Shown: positions 7,638-15,794, counted from the stretch's first letter. The stretch is DNA of 34,492 nt from Streptomyces scabichelini (GCF_011045015.1 NZ_JAAKZY010000108.1:1-34492); one strand, 5' to 3'. The notes: generated by a model from the letters alone, not told the origin. Translations and numbers: made by a program.

Positions 7638-10306
7638 TTGGCCGTCTCGGCCACAAGGCGCTCGACGGCGTCGGCGGCCTCGCCGATGGCGGCCGGGTTC
7701 TGGCCGCCGCCCTGGGCGAGGTCCGGCTTGCCGCCACCGCCGCCGCCGAGGGTCTTGGCGGCCGTACGGACCAGGTCGCCGGCCTTGAGGCCGCGCTCGC
7801 GGGCGGCCTCGTTGGTGGCGATGACCGTCAGCGGCTTGCCGCCCACCGTCGTGAACAGGGCGACGACGGCGGCCCGTCCGCCCTGGATGCGGCCACGCAC
7901 GTCGAGGACCAGCTTGCGCAGGTCGTCGGCGGTCGTGCCGTCCGGCACCTGACCGGTGACCAAGGCCACACCGCGCACGTCCTTGGCGCCCTGGGAGAGA
8001 CCGGCGGCGGCCTGGAGGACCTTCTCCGCGCGGAACTTCTCGATCTCCTTCTCGGCGTCCTTCAGCTTGCCGAGCATGGCGGAGATCTTCTCCGGCAGCT
8101 CTTCGGGACGGCCCTTGACCAGCTCCTGGAGCTGGGCGACGACCGTGTGCTCACGGGCGAGGAAGTTGTACGCGTCCACGCCGACCAGAGCCTCGATACG
8201 GCGCACACCGGAGCCGATGGACGACTCGCCGAGCAGCTTCACCAGGCCCAGCTGGGCGGTGTTGTGGACGTGCGTGCCGCCGCACAGTTCCTTGGAGAAG
8301 TCGCCGATGGTGACGACGCGCACGCGGTCACCGTACTTCTCGCCGAACTCGGCGATGGCGCCCTGCTTCTTGGCCTCGTCGATGCTCATGACATCGGCCC
8401 GGACGTCGAGGTCCCGGGCGAGCACCTCGTTGATCTGCTGCTCGACGTCCGTCATCACGGTCGTCGGAACGGCGGACGGGGAGCCGAAGTCGAAGCGGAA
8501 GCGTCCCGGCTGGTTCTCGGAACCGGCCTGGGCGGCCGTCGGGCCGAGGGCGTCGCGCAGGGCCTGGTGCGTGAGGTGCGTGGCCGAGTGGGCGCGGGCG
8601 ATGGCCTTGCGGCGGCGTACGTCGATGACGGCCTGGGCGGCGGCGCCGACGGTGACCTCGCCGACCTGGACGACGCCCTTGTGGACGTACACGCCCGGGA
8701 CCGGCTTCTGGCAGTCGCGGACCTCAATGACGGCACCGGAGTCGACCTTGATGCGCCCGGTGTCGCCGATCTGGCCGCCGCCCTCGGCGTAGAAGGGGGT
8801 GCGGTCGAGGACGATCTCGACCTCGTCGCCCTCGGTGGCGGCGGGGGACGAGACGCCGTCGACGAGGATGCCGACGATCTTCGACTCGCCCTCGGTGTGC
8901 GAGTAGCCGATGAAGTCGGTCTCGCCCGAGTTGTCGGCGATCTCACGGTAGGCGCCCAGGTCGGCGTGGCCGGTCTTCTTGGCCTTGGCGTCGGCCTTGG
9001 CGCGCTCCCGCTGCTCCTTCATCAGGCGCCGGAAGCCGTCCTCGTCCACCGAAAGGCCCTGCTCGGCGGCCATTTCGAGGGTGAGGTCGATCGGGAAGCC
9101 CCAGGTGTCGTGGAGCAGGAAGGCCTTGTCGCCGGCCAGGACCGTGCCGCCGGTGGCCTTGGTCTCCGTGACGGCGGTGTCGAGGATGTTCGTGCCGGCC
9201 TTCAGCGTCTTGAGGAAGGCGGCCTCCTCGGCGAGGGCGACCGTCTCGATGCGCCGGCGGTCGGTGATGAGCTCCGGGTACTGCTGGCCCATCATCTCGA
9301 TCACGACGTCGATCAGGTCCTGGACGACCGGGCCGGTGGCACCGAGCAGGCGCATGTTGCGGATGGCGCGGCGCATGATTCGGCGCAGGACGTAGCCGCG
9401 GCCCTCGTTGCCGGGCGTGACGCCGTCGCCGATGAGCATCACGGACGTACGGATGTGGTCGGTGACCACGCGCAGGGACACGTCGCTGTCGTGGGCGTCG
9501 CCGTAGCGGACGCCGGTCAGCTGGGTGGCCTTGTTGATGACGGCCATGGAGGTGTCGATCTCGTACATGTTCTGCACGCCCTGCAGAATCATGGCGAGGC
9601 GTTCGAAACCGAGGCCGGTGTCGATGTTCTTGCTGGGCAGCTCGCCGAGAATCTCGAAGTCCTCCTTCGAGGTGCCCTCGCCGCGCTCGTACTGCATGAA
9701 GACGAGGTTCCAGATCTCCACGTACCGCTCGTCGTTGACGGCGGGGCCGCCCTCTTCGCCGAACTCCGGACCGCGGTCGTAGTTGATCTCGGAACACGGG
9801 CCGCACGGGCCCGGGACGCCCATGGACCAGTAGTTGTCCTTCTTGCCCAGGCGCTGGATGCGCTCGGCCGGGACTCCGACCTTCTCGCGCCAGATGGTCT
9901 CGGCCTCGTCGTCGTCGAGGTAGACCGTCACCCAAAGGCGCTCCGGGTCGAGCCCGTAACCACCCTTGTCCTGGGGCGAAGTAAGCAGCTCCCAGGCGTA
10001 CTTGATGGCGCCTTCCTTGAAGTAGTCCCCGAAGGAGAAGTTGCCGCACATCTGGAAGAAGGTGCCGTGCCGGGTGGTCTTGCCGACCTCTTCGATATCG
10101 GGTGTGCGCACGCACTTCTGCACGCTGGTGGCGCGCGAGTAGGGCGGCTTGACCTCACCGAGGAAGTACGGCTTGAAAGGGACCATGCCCGCGTTGACCA
10201 GGAGCAGAGTCGGGTCGTCCGCGATGAGCGACGCCGAAGGGACGACGGTGTGCCCGCGCTCCTCGAAGAAGCTCAGCCAGCGGCGGCGAATCTCAGCCGA
10301 CTCCAT
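7634..10306 (-). CDS. alaS: Alanyl-tRNA synthetase
   Basis: Charges tRNA-Ala and clears mischarged Ser/Gly. At 890 residues it is full length. The order is an N-terminal class II catalytic domain (TRHGTFFQMCGNFSFGDYFK region at 78-97), the tRNA-binding helical region, the editing domain with zinc ligands HSATH (H573, H577) and CGGTH (C675, H679), a coiled coil around 740-765, and the glycine-rich C-Ala domain (LGGGGGGKPDLAQGGG near 853-868). The ATG at 10306 overlaps the upstream stop by one base (TGATG). It ends by overlapping ruvX. No T-box can fit upstream, since there is no intergenic space. Confidence 0.98.
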   Translation of the reverse strand: MESAEIRRRWLSFFEERGHTVVPSASLIADDPTLLLVNAGMVPFKPYFLGEVKPPYSRATSVQKCVRTPDIEEVGKTTRHGTFFQMCGNFSFGDYFKEGAIKYAWELLTSPQDKGGYGLDPERLWVTVYLDDDEAETIWREKVGVPAERIQRLGKKDNYWSMGVPGPCGPCSEINYDRGPEFGEEGGPAVNDERYVEIWNLVFMQYERGEGTSKEDFEILGELPSKNIDTGLGFERLAMILQGVQNMYEIDTSMAVINKATQLTGVRYGDAHDSDVSLRVVTDHIRTSVMLIGDGVTPGNEGRGYVLRRIMRRAIRNMRLLGATGPVVQDLIDVVIEMMGQQYPELITDRRRIETVALAEEAAFLKTLKAGTNILDTAVTETKATGGTVLAGDKAFLLHDTWGFPIDLTLEMAAEQGLSVDEDGFRRLMKEQRERAKADAKAKKTGHADLGAYREIADNSGETDFIGYSHTEGESKIVGILVDGVSSPAATEGDEVEIVLDRTPFYAEGGGQIGDTGRIKVDSGAVIEVRDCQKPVPGVYVHKGVVQVGEVTVGAAAQAVIDVRRRKAIARAHSATHLTHQALRDALGPTAAQAGSENQPGRFRFDFGSPSAVPTTVMTDVEQQINEVLARDLDVRADVMSIDEAKKQGAIAEFGEKYGDRVRVVTIGDFSKELCGGTHVHNTAQLGLVKLLGESSIGSGVRRIEALVGVDAYNFLAREHTVVAQLQELVKGRPEELPEKISAMLGKLKDAEKEIEKFRAEKVLQAAAGLSQGAKDVRGVALVTGQVPDGTTADDLRKLVLDVRGRIQGGRAAVVALFTTVGGKPLTVIATNEAARERGLKAGDLVRTAAKTLGGGGGGKPDLAQGGGQNPAAIGEAADAVERLVAETAK

Positions 10307-10662
10307 CAGTGGTCCTCATTCCGGTTGTACGAGTACGTCGACCCCTCGACGTACGTCGGGTTCTTGCTGTACTTCGGGTCGTTGGTGTTCTCGATCGCGG
10401 CGACGCGCCTGGGGGCCGGGAGTTCGGCGCCCGGCTGGTCGTTCAGCCCGAGCACCTCGCCGAGTTCGGCCTCGCGCTGGGCCATGCCGTCGCGGACGTC
10501 GAGCGCGAAGTCCTTGAGCCGGTGGCCCGCTTCGACCGCCTTGCCCGCGGCCTGGGTCGCGAGGCTCTCGGGCGTCAGCTGCTTGAGCTTGCGGTTGACC
10601 TTGGTGGTGGCCCACACCCCGGCGGCTGCGCCGGCCGTGAACCAGAACGTACGGCGGAACAT
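10306..10662 (-). CDS. DUF6167-type small protein upstream of alaS
   Basis: A 118-residue protein with a short hydrophobic N-terminus (MFRRTFWFTAGAAAGVWATT) that may be a membrane anchor, a helical Lys/Glu/Asp-rich middle and a polar C-terminus ending in YNRNEDH. In Streptomyces a protein of this kind regularly sits between the DUF948 gene and alaS; the DUF6167 label is from memory of that family. The stop overlaps the alaS ATG as TGATG and it starts 7 nt after the DUF948 gene. The function is unknown. Position and membrane segment suggest it works with the DUF948 protein. Confidence 0.8.
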   Translation of the reverse strand: MFRRTFWFTAGAAAGVWATTKVNRKLKQLTPESLATQAAGKAVEAGHRLKDFALDVRDGMAQREAELGEVLGLNDQPGAELPAPRRVAAIENTNDPKYSKNPTYVEGSTYSYNRNEDH

Positions 10663-10669
10663 CGCTGCG

Positions 10670-11116
10670 TCAGTCCTTCTTGCCCCGGGTGTTCCGCTTC
10701 CCCCGCCGCGCGGACGGGACGGTGCGGCCCACGATCACGGTACGCCGCGCCTGCTTGGCGGGCGTGTCCTCACGGCGGCCGCCGATGGCCCGGCGCACGC
10801 CGTAGCCGAACGCCGCTACCTTCACCAGCGGGCCGCCGAAGGTGGACGCGACGGTCGTGGAGAGCGCCGACGCGTTCGACGTGACCTCCTGGACGTCCGA
10901 GGCGATGGCGTCGACCCGGTCGATCTGGGTCTGCGCGGAGCGCACCGCCGCGGAGGCGTCTGCCAGGAGCGGGACGGCCTGGTCGGTCACGTCCGCGACG
11001 AGCTTGGTGGTCGCCCTGAGCGTCTGGGCCAGCCTCGCGAGAGCCACCGCGAGGAAGGAGACCAGGATCGCCCAGAAGACGGCCACCAGGATCCCGGCCA
11101 CCTCTCCACCGGACAC
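10670..11116 (-). CDS. DUF948 membrane-anchored helical protein
   Basis: From the GTG at 11116 the protein is 148 residues: an N-terminal transmembrane helix at about 6-28 (AGILVAVFWAILVSFLAVAL), then a long amphipathic helix of the type seen in DUF948 and methyl-accepting-like coiled coils (QIDRVDAIASDVQEVTSNAS), and a basic C-terminal tail rich in Arg and Lys. GGAG lies 10 nt before the GTG. An in-frame ATG at 11176 would add 20 residues encoded by a small tandem repeat and looks less likely. It follows the rpsD terminator and heads the DUF948-DUF6167-alaS-ruvX run. No biochemical role is known to me. Confidence 0.8.
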   Translation of the reverse strand: MSGGEVAGILVAVFWAILVSFLAVALARLAQTLRATTKLVADVTDQAVPLLADASAAVRSAQTQIDRVDAIASDVQEVTSNASALSTTVASTFGGPLVKVAAFGYGVRRAIGGRREDTPAKQARRTVIVGRTVPSARRGKRNTRGKKD

Positions 11117-11130
11117 TGCGCACCCGCTCC

Positions 11131-11166
11131 CTGGATTTCGTGCTGGATTCCGTGCTGGACATCGAT
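11131..11166. repeat. Tandem 12-mer upstream of the DUF948 gene
   Basis: Two near-identical 12-nt units, CTGGATTTCGTG (11131-11142) and CTGGATTCCGTG (11143-11154), are followed by a diverged third, CTGGACATCGAT. They lie just upstream of the preferred GTG start and would encode PARN-PARN if the ATG at 11176 were used. Confidence 0.5.
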
Positions 11167-11260
11167 GCCTGAACATCGAAAAAAGTCGTCTCCCGAGCCT
11201 ATCGCGCCGGGGCTGCCGCTCCGTACCGGATTAGGCCCGGCCGTCCGCGGATGCGCGAAA

Positions 11261-11301
11261 GCCCGCCGTCTCCCACCGGTGAGGGCGGGGAGACGACGGG
11301 C
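11261..11301 (-). terminator. rpsD terminator
   Basis: A 14-bp stem pairs 11261-11274 with 11288-11301, 37 nt downstream of the rpsD stop. The single non-Watson-Crick position becomes a G-U pair only in the minus-strand RNA, which points to that direction of transcription. The stem is followed by TTTCGCG, a short U-tract. It separates rpsD from the DUF948-alaS genes. Confidence 0.75.
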
Positions 11302-11337
11302 CGGCGCACAGGTGGTGCTACGTCCGCGGAGAAGTGA

Positions 11338-11952
11338 TCAGCGGGCGTAGTACTCGACGACGAGCTGCTCGTCGCAGATCACCGGGATCTCCTTGCGGTT
11401 CGGCTCGCGGTCCAGGCGGAAGGCCAGGGCGCGGAGGTTCACCTGGAGGTAGCGCGGGGTCTCGCCGTCGGGGGCGAAGCCACCCTCGCGGGCCACCTCG
11501 AACAGCGGCTTCTGGCGGCTGCGCTCGCGGACCATCACGACGTCGTCGGGCTTGACGCGGAAGGACGGCTTGTCGACCTTGTGGCCGTTGACCTCGATGT
11601 GGCCGTGGGTGACCATCTGGCGGGCCTGGTAGATCGTGCGGGCGATGCCCGAACGAAGGACCAGCGCGTCGAGACGGCGCTCGAGCTCGATGACCAGCGC
11701 CTCACCGGTCTTGCCCTGCGTCTTGGCGGCACGCTCGTAGGCGCGGACGAGCTGGCGCTCGGACACGTCGTACTGCGCGCGCAGGCGCTGCTTCTCGAGC
11801 AGACGGACCTTGTAGTCCGAGTTCTGCTTGCGGCCGCGGCCGTGCTCGCCCGGCGGGTAGGGGCGGGCCTCGAAGTACTTGACGGCCTTCGGGGTCAGCG
11901 CGATACCGAGGGCACGCGACTTCTTGACCTTGGGGCGGGACTGGTTCGCCAT
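11338..11952 (-). CDS. rpsD: 30S ribosomal protein S4
   Basis: Primary 16S rRNA-binding protein that nucleates 30S assembly. The 204-residue protein starts MANQSRPKVKKSRALG, carries the YPPGEHGRGR stretch at about 52-61, and has the S4 RNA-binding domain from about residue 92 (RLDALVLRSGIARTIYQARQ, then GHIEVNGHKVDKPSFRV). It lacks the N-terminal four-cysteine zinc site of some S4 proteins, so it is the zinc-free form. The ATG at 11952 follows GAGGTG by 8 nt. It stands alone, not in an alpha operon, with its own promoter, long leader and terminator. Confidence 0.98.
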   Translation of the reverse strand: MANQSRPKVKKSRALGIALTPKAVKYFEARPYPPGEHGRGRKQNSDYKVRLLEKQRLRAQYDVSERQLVRAYERAAKTQGKTGEALVIELERRLDALVLRSGIARTIYQARQMVTHGHIEVNGHKVDKPSFRVKPDDVVMVRERSRQKPLFEVAREGGFAPDGETPRYLQVNLRALAFRLDREPNRKEIPVICDEQLVVEYYAR

Positions 11953-12282
11953 GAACCAAACACCTCGTGTTTCTTATGCGAATACGGCTTCACCAGGGTT
12001 AGGGGAGGTCGCATCCGCAGCCTGGGAAACCCGCTTCGTCCGTACGGAAGTCCGTGTGGACGGGGCGGGCAGCCGCTCCCTGGTCTGGGCACATACGTGC
12101 AGCACGCGAGTGGCCCACCGACCGCTCCGGGAGACCGGGGGGTGGTGGGCTGCCCGCGACACCGTTCGACGGTGCGCGACGCTCCTGGATCCCTCTGCCT
12201 TTCGGCGAAGGATTCCGGCTGGATGTCCCGTTCTGGTGATGCCGACCCCTTTTTGAGGTGCCGGACACGGGACGCAGCGCTT
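11953..12282 (-). promoter_or_regulatory. Long structured rpsD 5' leader
   Basis: The 360-nt gap upstream of rpsD holds no convincing gene but many hairpins. At the ribosome site AAACAC-GAG-GTGTTT (11958-11972) folds so that the GAGGTG Shine-Dalgarno lies in its loop and 3' arm. Farther up are arms 12065-12074/12148-12157 (10 bp), 12113-12119/12144-12150 (7 bp, sharing three bases with the previous pair), 12160-12165/12169-12174 (6 bp), 12198-12201/12208-12211 and 12225-12231/12267-12273 (7 bp). With the proposed promoter the leader is about 330 nt. S4 represses its own synthesis by binding mRNA in E. coli and Bacillus; a similar role here is inference. Confidence 0.5.
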
Positions 12283-12288
12283 CGAGTC

Positions 12289-12316
12289 ATCTTACAGGGT
12301 GGCCGGGAGTGGTCAG
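12289..12316 (-). promoter_or_regulatory. Candidate rpsD promoter
   Basis: On the minus strand CTGACC (12311-12316) and TAAGAT (12289-12294) are 16 nt apart, close to the HrdB-type TTGAC and TAGRAT elements. The -35 box overlaps the rarA stop codon. Transcription would start near 12282. Confidence 0.4.
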
Positions 12317-13668
12317 GAGCGCCCTCGGCCGAGGCGCTTCCTGGTCCACTCCACGGCGTCCGCGTAGCGCGCCTCGGCGCCGTGCCTGGTGGGCGTGTAG
12401 TACTCCCGGTCCTTGAGCTCGTCCGGGGCGTACTGCTGGGCCGCGATCCCCTCGGGCAGGTCGTGCGGATACACATACCCCTGCGCGTGCCCGAGCTTGG
12501 CCGCGCCCTTGTAGTGCCCGTCTTGCAGGTGCGGCGGCACGGGGCCCGCATGACCTTTTCGTACGTCTTCCATGGCGGCGCCGATCGCCGTCGTCGCGGC
12601 GTTGGACTTGGGAGCCAGCGCGAGGGCGATGGTGGCGTGGCTGAGGGTGAGCGCGGCCTCGGGGAAGCCGATCATGGCGACTGCCTGGGCGGCGGCGACG
12701 GCTATGGGCAGCGCGTTCGGATCGGCGAGGCCGATGTCCTCGCTGGCGGAGATCATCAGCCGGCGGGCGATGAAGCGGGGGTCCTCGCCGGCCTCGATCA
12801 TCCGGGCCAGGTAGTGCAGCGCGGCGTCCACGTCGGAGCCGCGGATGGACTTGATCAGGGCGCTCGCCACGTCGTAGTGCTGGTCGCCGTCGCGGTCGTA
12901 CTTCACGGCGGCGCGGTCGACGGTCTCCTCCAGGGTCTGGAGGGTCACTTCCGTCTCGCTCTTGTCGAGCGTGGAGCCGGCCGCGGCCTCCAGGGCGGTC
13001 AGGGCGCGGCGGGCGTCACCGCCTGCGATGCGCAGCAGGTGCTCCTCGGTGTCCTCGGGGAGGGTGACGGCCTCCTTCAGGCCGCGCTCGTCGGACAGCG
13101 CGCGCTTGATGAGGCCGCGCAGGTCGTCGTCCGTGAGTGGTTCGAGGGTGAGGAGCAGGGAGCGGGAGAGGAGGGGTGAGATCACCGAGAAGTACGGATT
13201 CTCGGTGGTCGCGGCGATCAGCGTCACCCAGCGGTTCTCGACGGCCGGGAGGAGGGAGTCCTGCTGGGCCTTGCTGAAGCGGTGGATCTCGTCCAGGAAG
13301 AGGACGGTCTCCTTGCCGAAGCCTCCGGTGGCGCGGCGGGCGCCGTCGATGACCGTGCGGACCTCCTTGACGCCCGCGGTGATCGCGGAGAGCTCCACGA
13401 AGCGCTTGTTGGTGGCCTTGGAGACGACGTACGCGAGGGTCGTCTTGCCGGTGCCGGGCGGACCCCACAGGATCACCGAGGACGGTCCGGCCGGGCCTCC
13501 GGCCCCTTCGCCGACCAGTCTGCGCAGGGGCGAGCCCGGCTTCAGCAGATGCTGCTGGCCCACGACTTCGTCGAGGGTGCGCGGGCGCATCCGTACTGCC
13601 AGGGGGCTGCTGGACGGGTCCTTCTCCTGGCGTTCTTCTGCTGCGGCGGTGAACAGGTCGGGCTCCAC
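12313..13668 (-). CDS. rarA: Replication-associated recombination protein RarA (MgsA/WRNIP1 family)
   Basis: AAA+ ATPase that acts at stalled forks and single-strand ends. The 451-residue protein has Walker A GPPGTGKT at 69-76, Walker B LFLDEIHRF with D126/E127, sensor 1 in AATTENPYFSV, and the C-terminal tetramerisation region with a YVYPHD motif typical of RarA. The alternative names (Holliday junction helicase RuvB-like, MgsA) refer to the same family. The GTG at 13668 is the only start at the expected place. It is followed by the rpsD leader, whose promoter overlaps its end. Confidence 0.93.
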   Translation of the reverse strand: MEPDLFTAAAEERQEKDPSSSPLAVRMRPRTLDEVVGQQHLLKPGSPLRRLVGEGAGGPAGPSSVILWGPPGTGKTTLAYVVSKATNKRFVELSAITAGVKEVRTVIDGARRATGGFGKETVLFLDEIHRFSKAQQDSLLPAVENRWVTLIAATTENPYFSVISPLLSRSLLLTLEPLTDDDLRGLIKRALSDERGLKEAVTLPEDTEEHLLRIAGGDARRALTALEAAAGSTLDKSETEVTLQTLEETVDRAAVKYDRDGDQHYDVASALIKSIRGSDVDAALHYLARMIEAGEDPRFIARRLMISASEDIGLADPNALPIAVAAAQAVAMIGFPEAALTLSHATIALALAPKSNAATTAIGAAMEDVRKGHAGPVPPHLQDGHYKGAAKLGHAQGYVYPHDLPEGIAAQQYAPDELKDREYYTPTRHGAEARYADAVEWTRKRLGRGRS

Positions 13669-13714
13669 GGGGAAAACCCTATGTCACGCCACTGACAACG
13701 CCCCGAGTCGCGGT

Positions 13715-13738
13715 CGGACGGTCCGCTCGGCCCGTCCG
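13715..13738 (-). terminator. Hairpin after the VKOR gene
   Basis: CGGACGG (13715-13721) pairs with CCGTCCG (13732-13738), starting right after the stop codon of the VKOR-family gene. A 7-bp GC stem with a 10-nt loop and no U-tract; a modest terminator candidate between this gene and rarA. Confidence 0.4.
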
Positions 13739-14380
13739 TCAGCTGGTCCAGAAGTCCCACCAGCGGGTCAGGATCAGCATGCCGATGATCCCGATGTGCA
13801 GCACGGGCAGCACCCAGGCGAACTCGCCGAAGAAGCCCTTCAGCCAGTCCGGCGCGGGCAGGAACCCCTGACGGACGTTGAAGGCGGTCACGGACCAGAA
13901 CATGACGATCGTGGCGACCCAGGCGAGGCAGCACCACAGGCAGAGCGAGTTGATGTTGTAGAGCGACTGGTACATGAGCCAGGTGCAGAAGCCGACGCCG
14001 AAGAGCGTGCCCGCGTTGAAGGTCAGCCAGTACCAGCGCGGGAAGGTGGCCCGGCCCAGAAGGCTCATGCCGACGCCGATCACGATGGCGTACGTGACGA
14101 GACCCAGCATCGGGTTGGGGAACCCGAAGGCCGAGGCCTGGTCGCTCTTCATGATGTTGCCGCAGGAGACCACCGGGTTCAGGCTGCAGCCCGGCGTGAA
14201 GTTCGGGTCTTCCAGGAGCTTGAACTTGTCGATGGTGATGACCCAGGAGGCCAGCAGCCCGGCCGCGCCCGTGATCACCAGCAGGAGGGCGAACGCACGA
14301 CTGCCGCCCACCGACCGTGGCGGGGCGTCGGCACGTGCCTGGCCGACGGAGACGCCTTCCCTGACTGTCGTCTTGCTCAT
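13739..14380 (-). CDS. Vitamin K epoxide reductase (VKOR) family membrane protein
   Basis: Bacterial VKOR homologues reoxidise a periplasmic DsbA-like oxidase by passing electrons to quinone. This protein has four or five hydrophobic segments. C66 and C74 (numbering from the GTG at 14383) form the loop cysteine pair, and the CLWC motif at 148-151 is the quinone-proximal active site. The conserved loop Ser/Asn between them is in the TPGCSLNPVVSCG region. The start is either ATG 14380 (used here) or the GTG directly before it, both after GGAAACGG. No thiol-disulfide oxidase partner gene lies next to it; the neighbours are rarA and a broken ABC exporter on the other strand. Confidence 0.9.
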   Translation of the reverse strand: MSKTTVREGVSVGQARADAPPRSVGGSRAFALLLVITGAAGLLASWVITIDKFKLLEDPNFTPGCSLNPVVSCGNIMKSDQASAFGFPNPMLGLVTYAIVIGVGMSLLGRATFPRWYWLTFNAGTLFGVGFCTWLMYQSLYNINSLCLWCCLAWVATIVMFWSVTAFNVRQGFLPAPDWLKGFFGEFAWVLPVLHIGIIGMLILTRWWDFWTS

Positions 14381-14483
14381 CACGCCGTTTCCGTAGCTTG
14401 TGGGGGGGGTCGACGGGCACGGTCATTGTGCCGCACGCGCGCGCGTATCCACCGTTCAATGGACATAAGGAAGTACGCACGGT

Positions 14484-14512
14484 CGTCCCGGAACGTTCGC
14501 TTCGACGGGACG
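14484..14512. promoter_or_regulatory. Inverted repeat upstream of the ABC exporter remnant
   Basis: CGTCCCG (14484-14490) and CGGGACG (14506-14512) form a 7-bp inverted repeat just before the ATG at 14521, with the palindrome GAACGTTC at 14491-14498 inside. It may be an operator left from when the exporter was regulated. No regulator gene is adjacent. Confidence 0.3.
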
Positions 14513-14520
14513 CTTGAGGC

Positions 14521-15316
14521 ATGACAGCGCATGCGAACGGGCTCGCGGTGGACGTACGGGGGCTGCGCAAGCGGTACGGGCACGTGACCGCCGTCGACGG
14601 CATCGATCTCGCAACCGGCAGGGTCGCGCCCGGGACGCGGGCGAGGTCTCCGTGCTCGGCACCGATCCGGCGACGGCCACGCGCGCGTGGCGCTCGCGTG
14701 TCGGCATCGTCTGGCAGGACGAATCCGCGCCCGCCGAGTTGACGGTGCGCGAAATCGTGCGGCATTTCGCCCGGTATTACCCAAAGCCGCGTGACCTGGA
14801 GCAGGTCATCGGTCTTGTCGGCCTGGAGGAGAAGGCGGGCAGCCGGATCAAGTCGCTGTCGGGCGGCCGGCGACGGCGGCTGGATGTGGCGCTGGGGGTG
14901 ATCGGCGGTCCTGAACTGCTGCTTCTGGACGAGCCGACGACCGGGTTCGACCCGGCGGCACGCCGGCAGTTCTGGGAACTGATCCGCAAGCTGGCGGAGG
15001 AGGGCACGACCATCCTGCTGACCACGCACTACCTGGAGGAGGCGGAGGCGCTCGCGCACCGGCTGGCGTTCATCGCCCAGGGACGTGTGGTCGCCGAGGG
15101 CGAACCGGCCGCGCTGCGCGACCGCTGCGGCACCGAGGCCGTCGTCGAGTGGTCGGAGCCCGACGGCACCCGCGCGGCGAGCGCACGGCAACGCCCACGC
15201 GCACGGTCGCCGAGCTGATGCACCGCTTCGACGGACAGATCCCGGGTCTGCGGGTCGGCCGCCCCACGTTGGAAGACGTCTATCTGCGACTGACCGGGCA
15301 GGAGGACGCGCGATGA
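14521..15316 (+). pseudogene. Degraded ABC-2 exporter ATPase (DrrA/CcmA type), Walker A missing
   Basis: Three reading frames must be joined. The first (from ATG 14521) reads VRGLRKRYGHVTAVDGIDLA, a normal ABC start. It then breaks near 14615-14627. The second frame begins RARDAGEVSVLGTDP, so the segment with the Walker A GPNGAGKTT is absent: about 25-28 residues are lost as well as the frame. The second frame keeps the Q-loop (VGIVWQDE), signature LSGGRRRRLDVA, Walker B LLLLDEPTTGFDP and the switch His in LTTHYLEEAE. A second break near 15170-15190 shifts to the third frame, which gives VAELMHRFDGQIPGL and LEDVYLRLTGQEDAR and ends at 15316, overlapping the permease ATG. Without a P-loop the product could not bind ATP normally. 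Confidence 0.88.
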
Positions 15317-15723
15317 CCACGACGCCCGTACGCACCCTCGGCAACGCCACCGCCGAACGGCTCCCCGGAGCGTGGAGGCTCGGACTGCGGCAGGGCGCTC
15401 TGGAGCTCAAGCAGTTCTTCCGCCGACGCGACCAGGTGGTGTTCACCTTCGCCTTCCCGGTCGTCTTCCTCTTCCTGTTCGCGTCGATCTTCAGCGACGA
15501 CGTGGAGGGTGCGGGCATCACCGCCTCGCAGCTCTACGTCCCGGCGATGATGGCCGCCGGCATCATGTCGACCAGCTTCCAGTCGCTCGGCATCACCATC
15601 GCGATCGAGCGGGACGAGAAGGTGCTGCGGCGGCTGCGCGGCACGCCGATGCCACCGGCCGCGTACTTCCGAATGGCGTCGACGGGGATGTACACCCCGG
15701 AGAAGAACCTGCGCGACGGATGA
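15313..15723 (+). pseudogene. Truncated ABC-2 exporter permease
   Basis: The ATG at 15313 overlaps the ATPase stop (ATGA), the normal arrangement for DrrA/DrrB pairs. The first 118 residues look intact: cytoplasmic N-terminus, first membrane helix VFTFAFPVVFLFLFASIF, the loop LYVPAMMAAGIMSTSFQSL and IAIERDEKVLRRLRGTPMP. Homology then stops and a short unrelated tail (RMASTGMYTPEKNLRDG) leads to TGA at 15723. The protein is 136 residues against about 250-280 for the family, so roughly half the membrane domain is gone. The tail may be the end of a downstream gene joined by deletion, but I cannot identify it. Confidence 0.8.
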
Positions 15724-15794
15724 CCGAGGGGCTCCGCCCTCTGAAGCGAAGCCCCCCTGAAGCGAAAGCCCGGCCCCTAAACCGAAGGTCGGCC

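Noticed and set aside
10307..10670. T-box or other riboswitch ahead of alaS, or ahead of hisS
   Set aside because: alaS overlaps the preceding gene by one base and hisS has only 12 nt upstream, so neither has room for a leader element.
14521..15316. Programmed frameshifting in the ABC ATPase
   Set aside because: Two frame changes together with loss of the whole Walker A segment cannot be repaired by recoding, so a pseudogene is the better reading.
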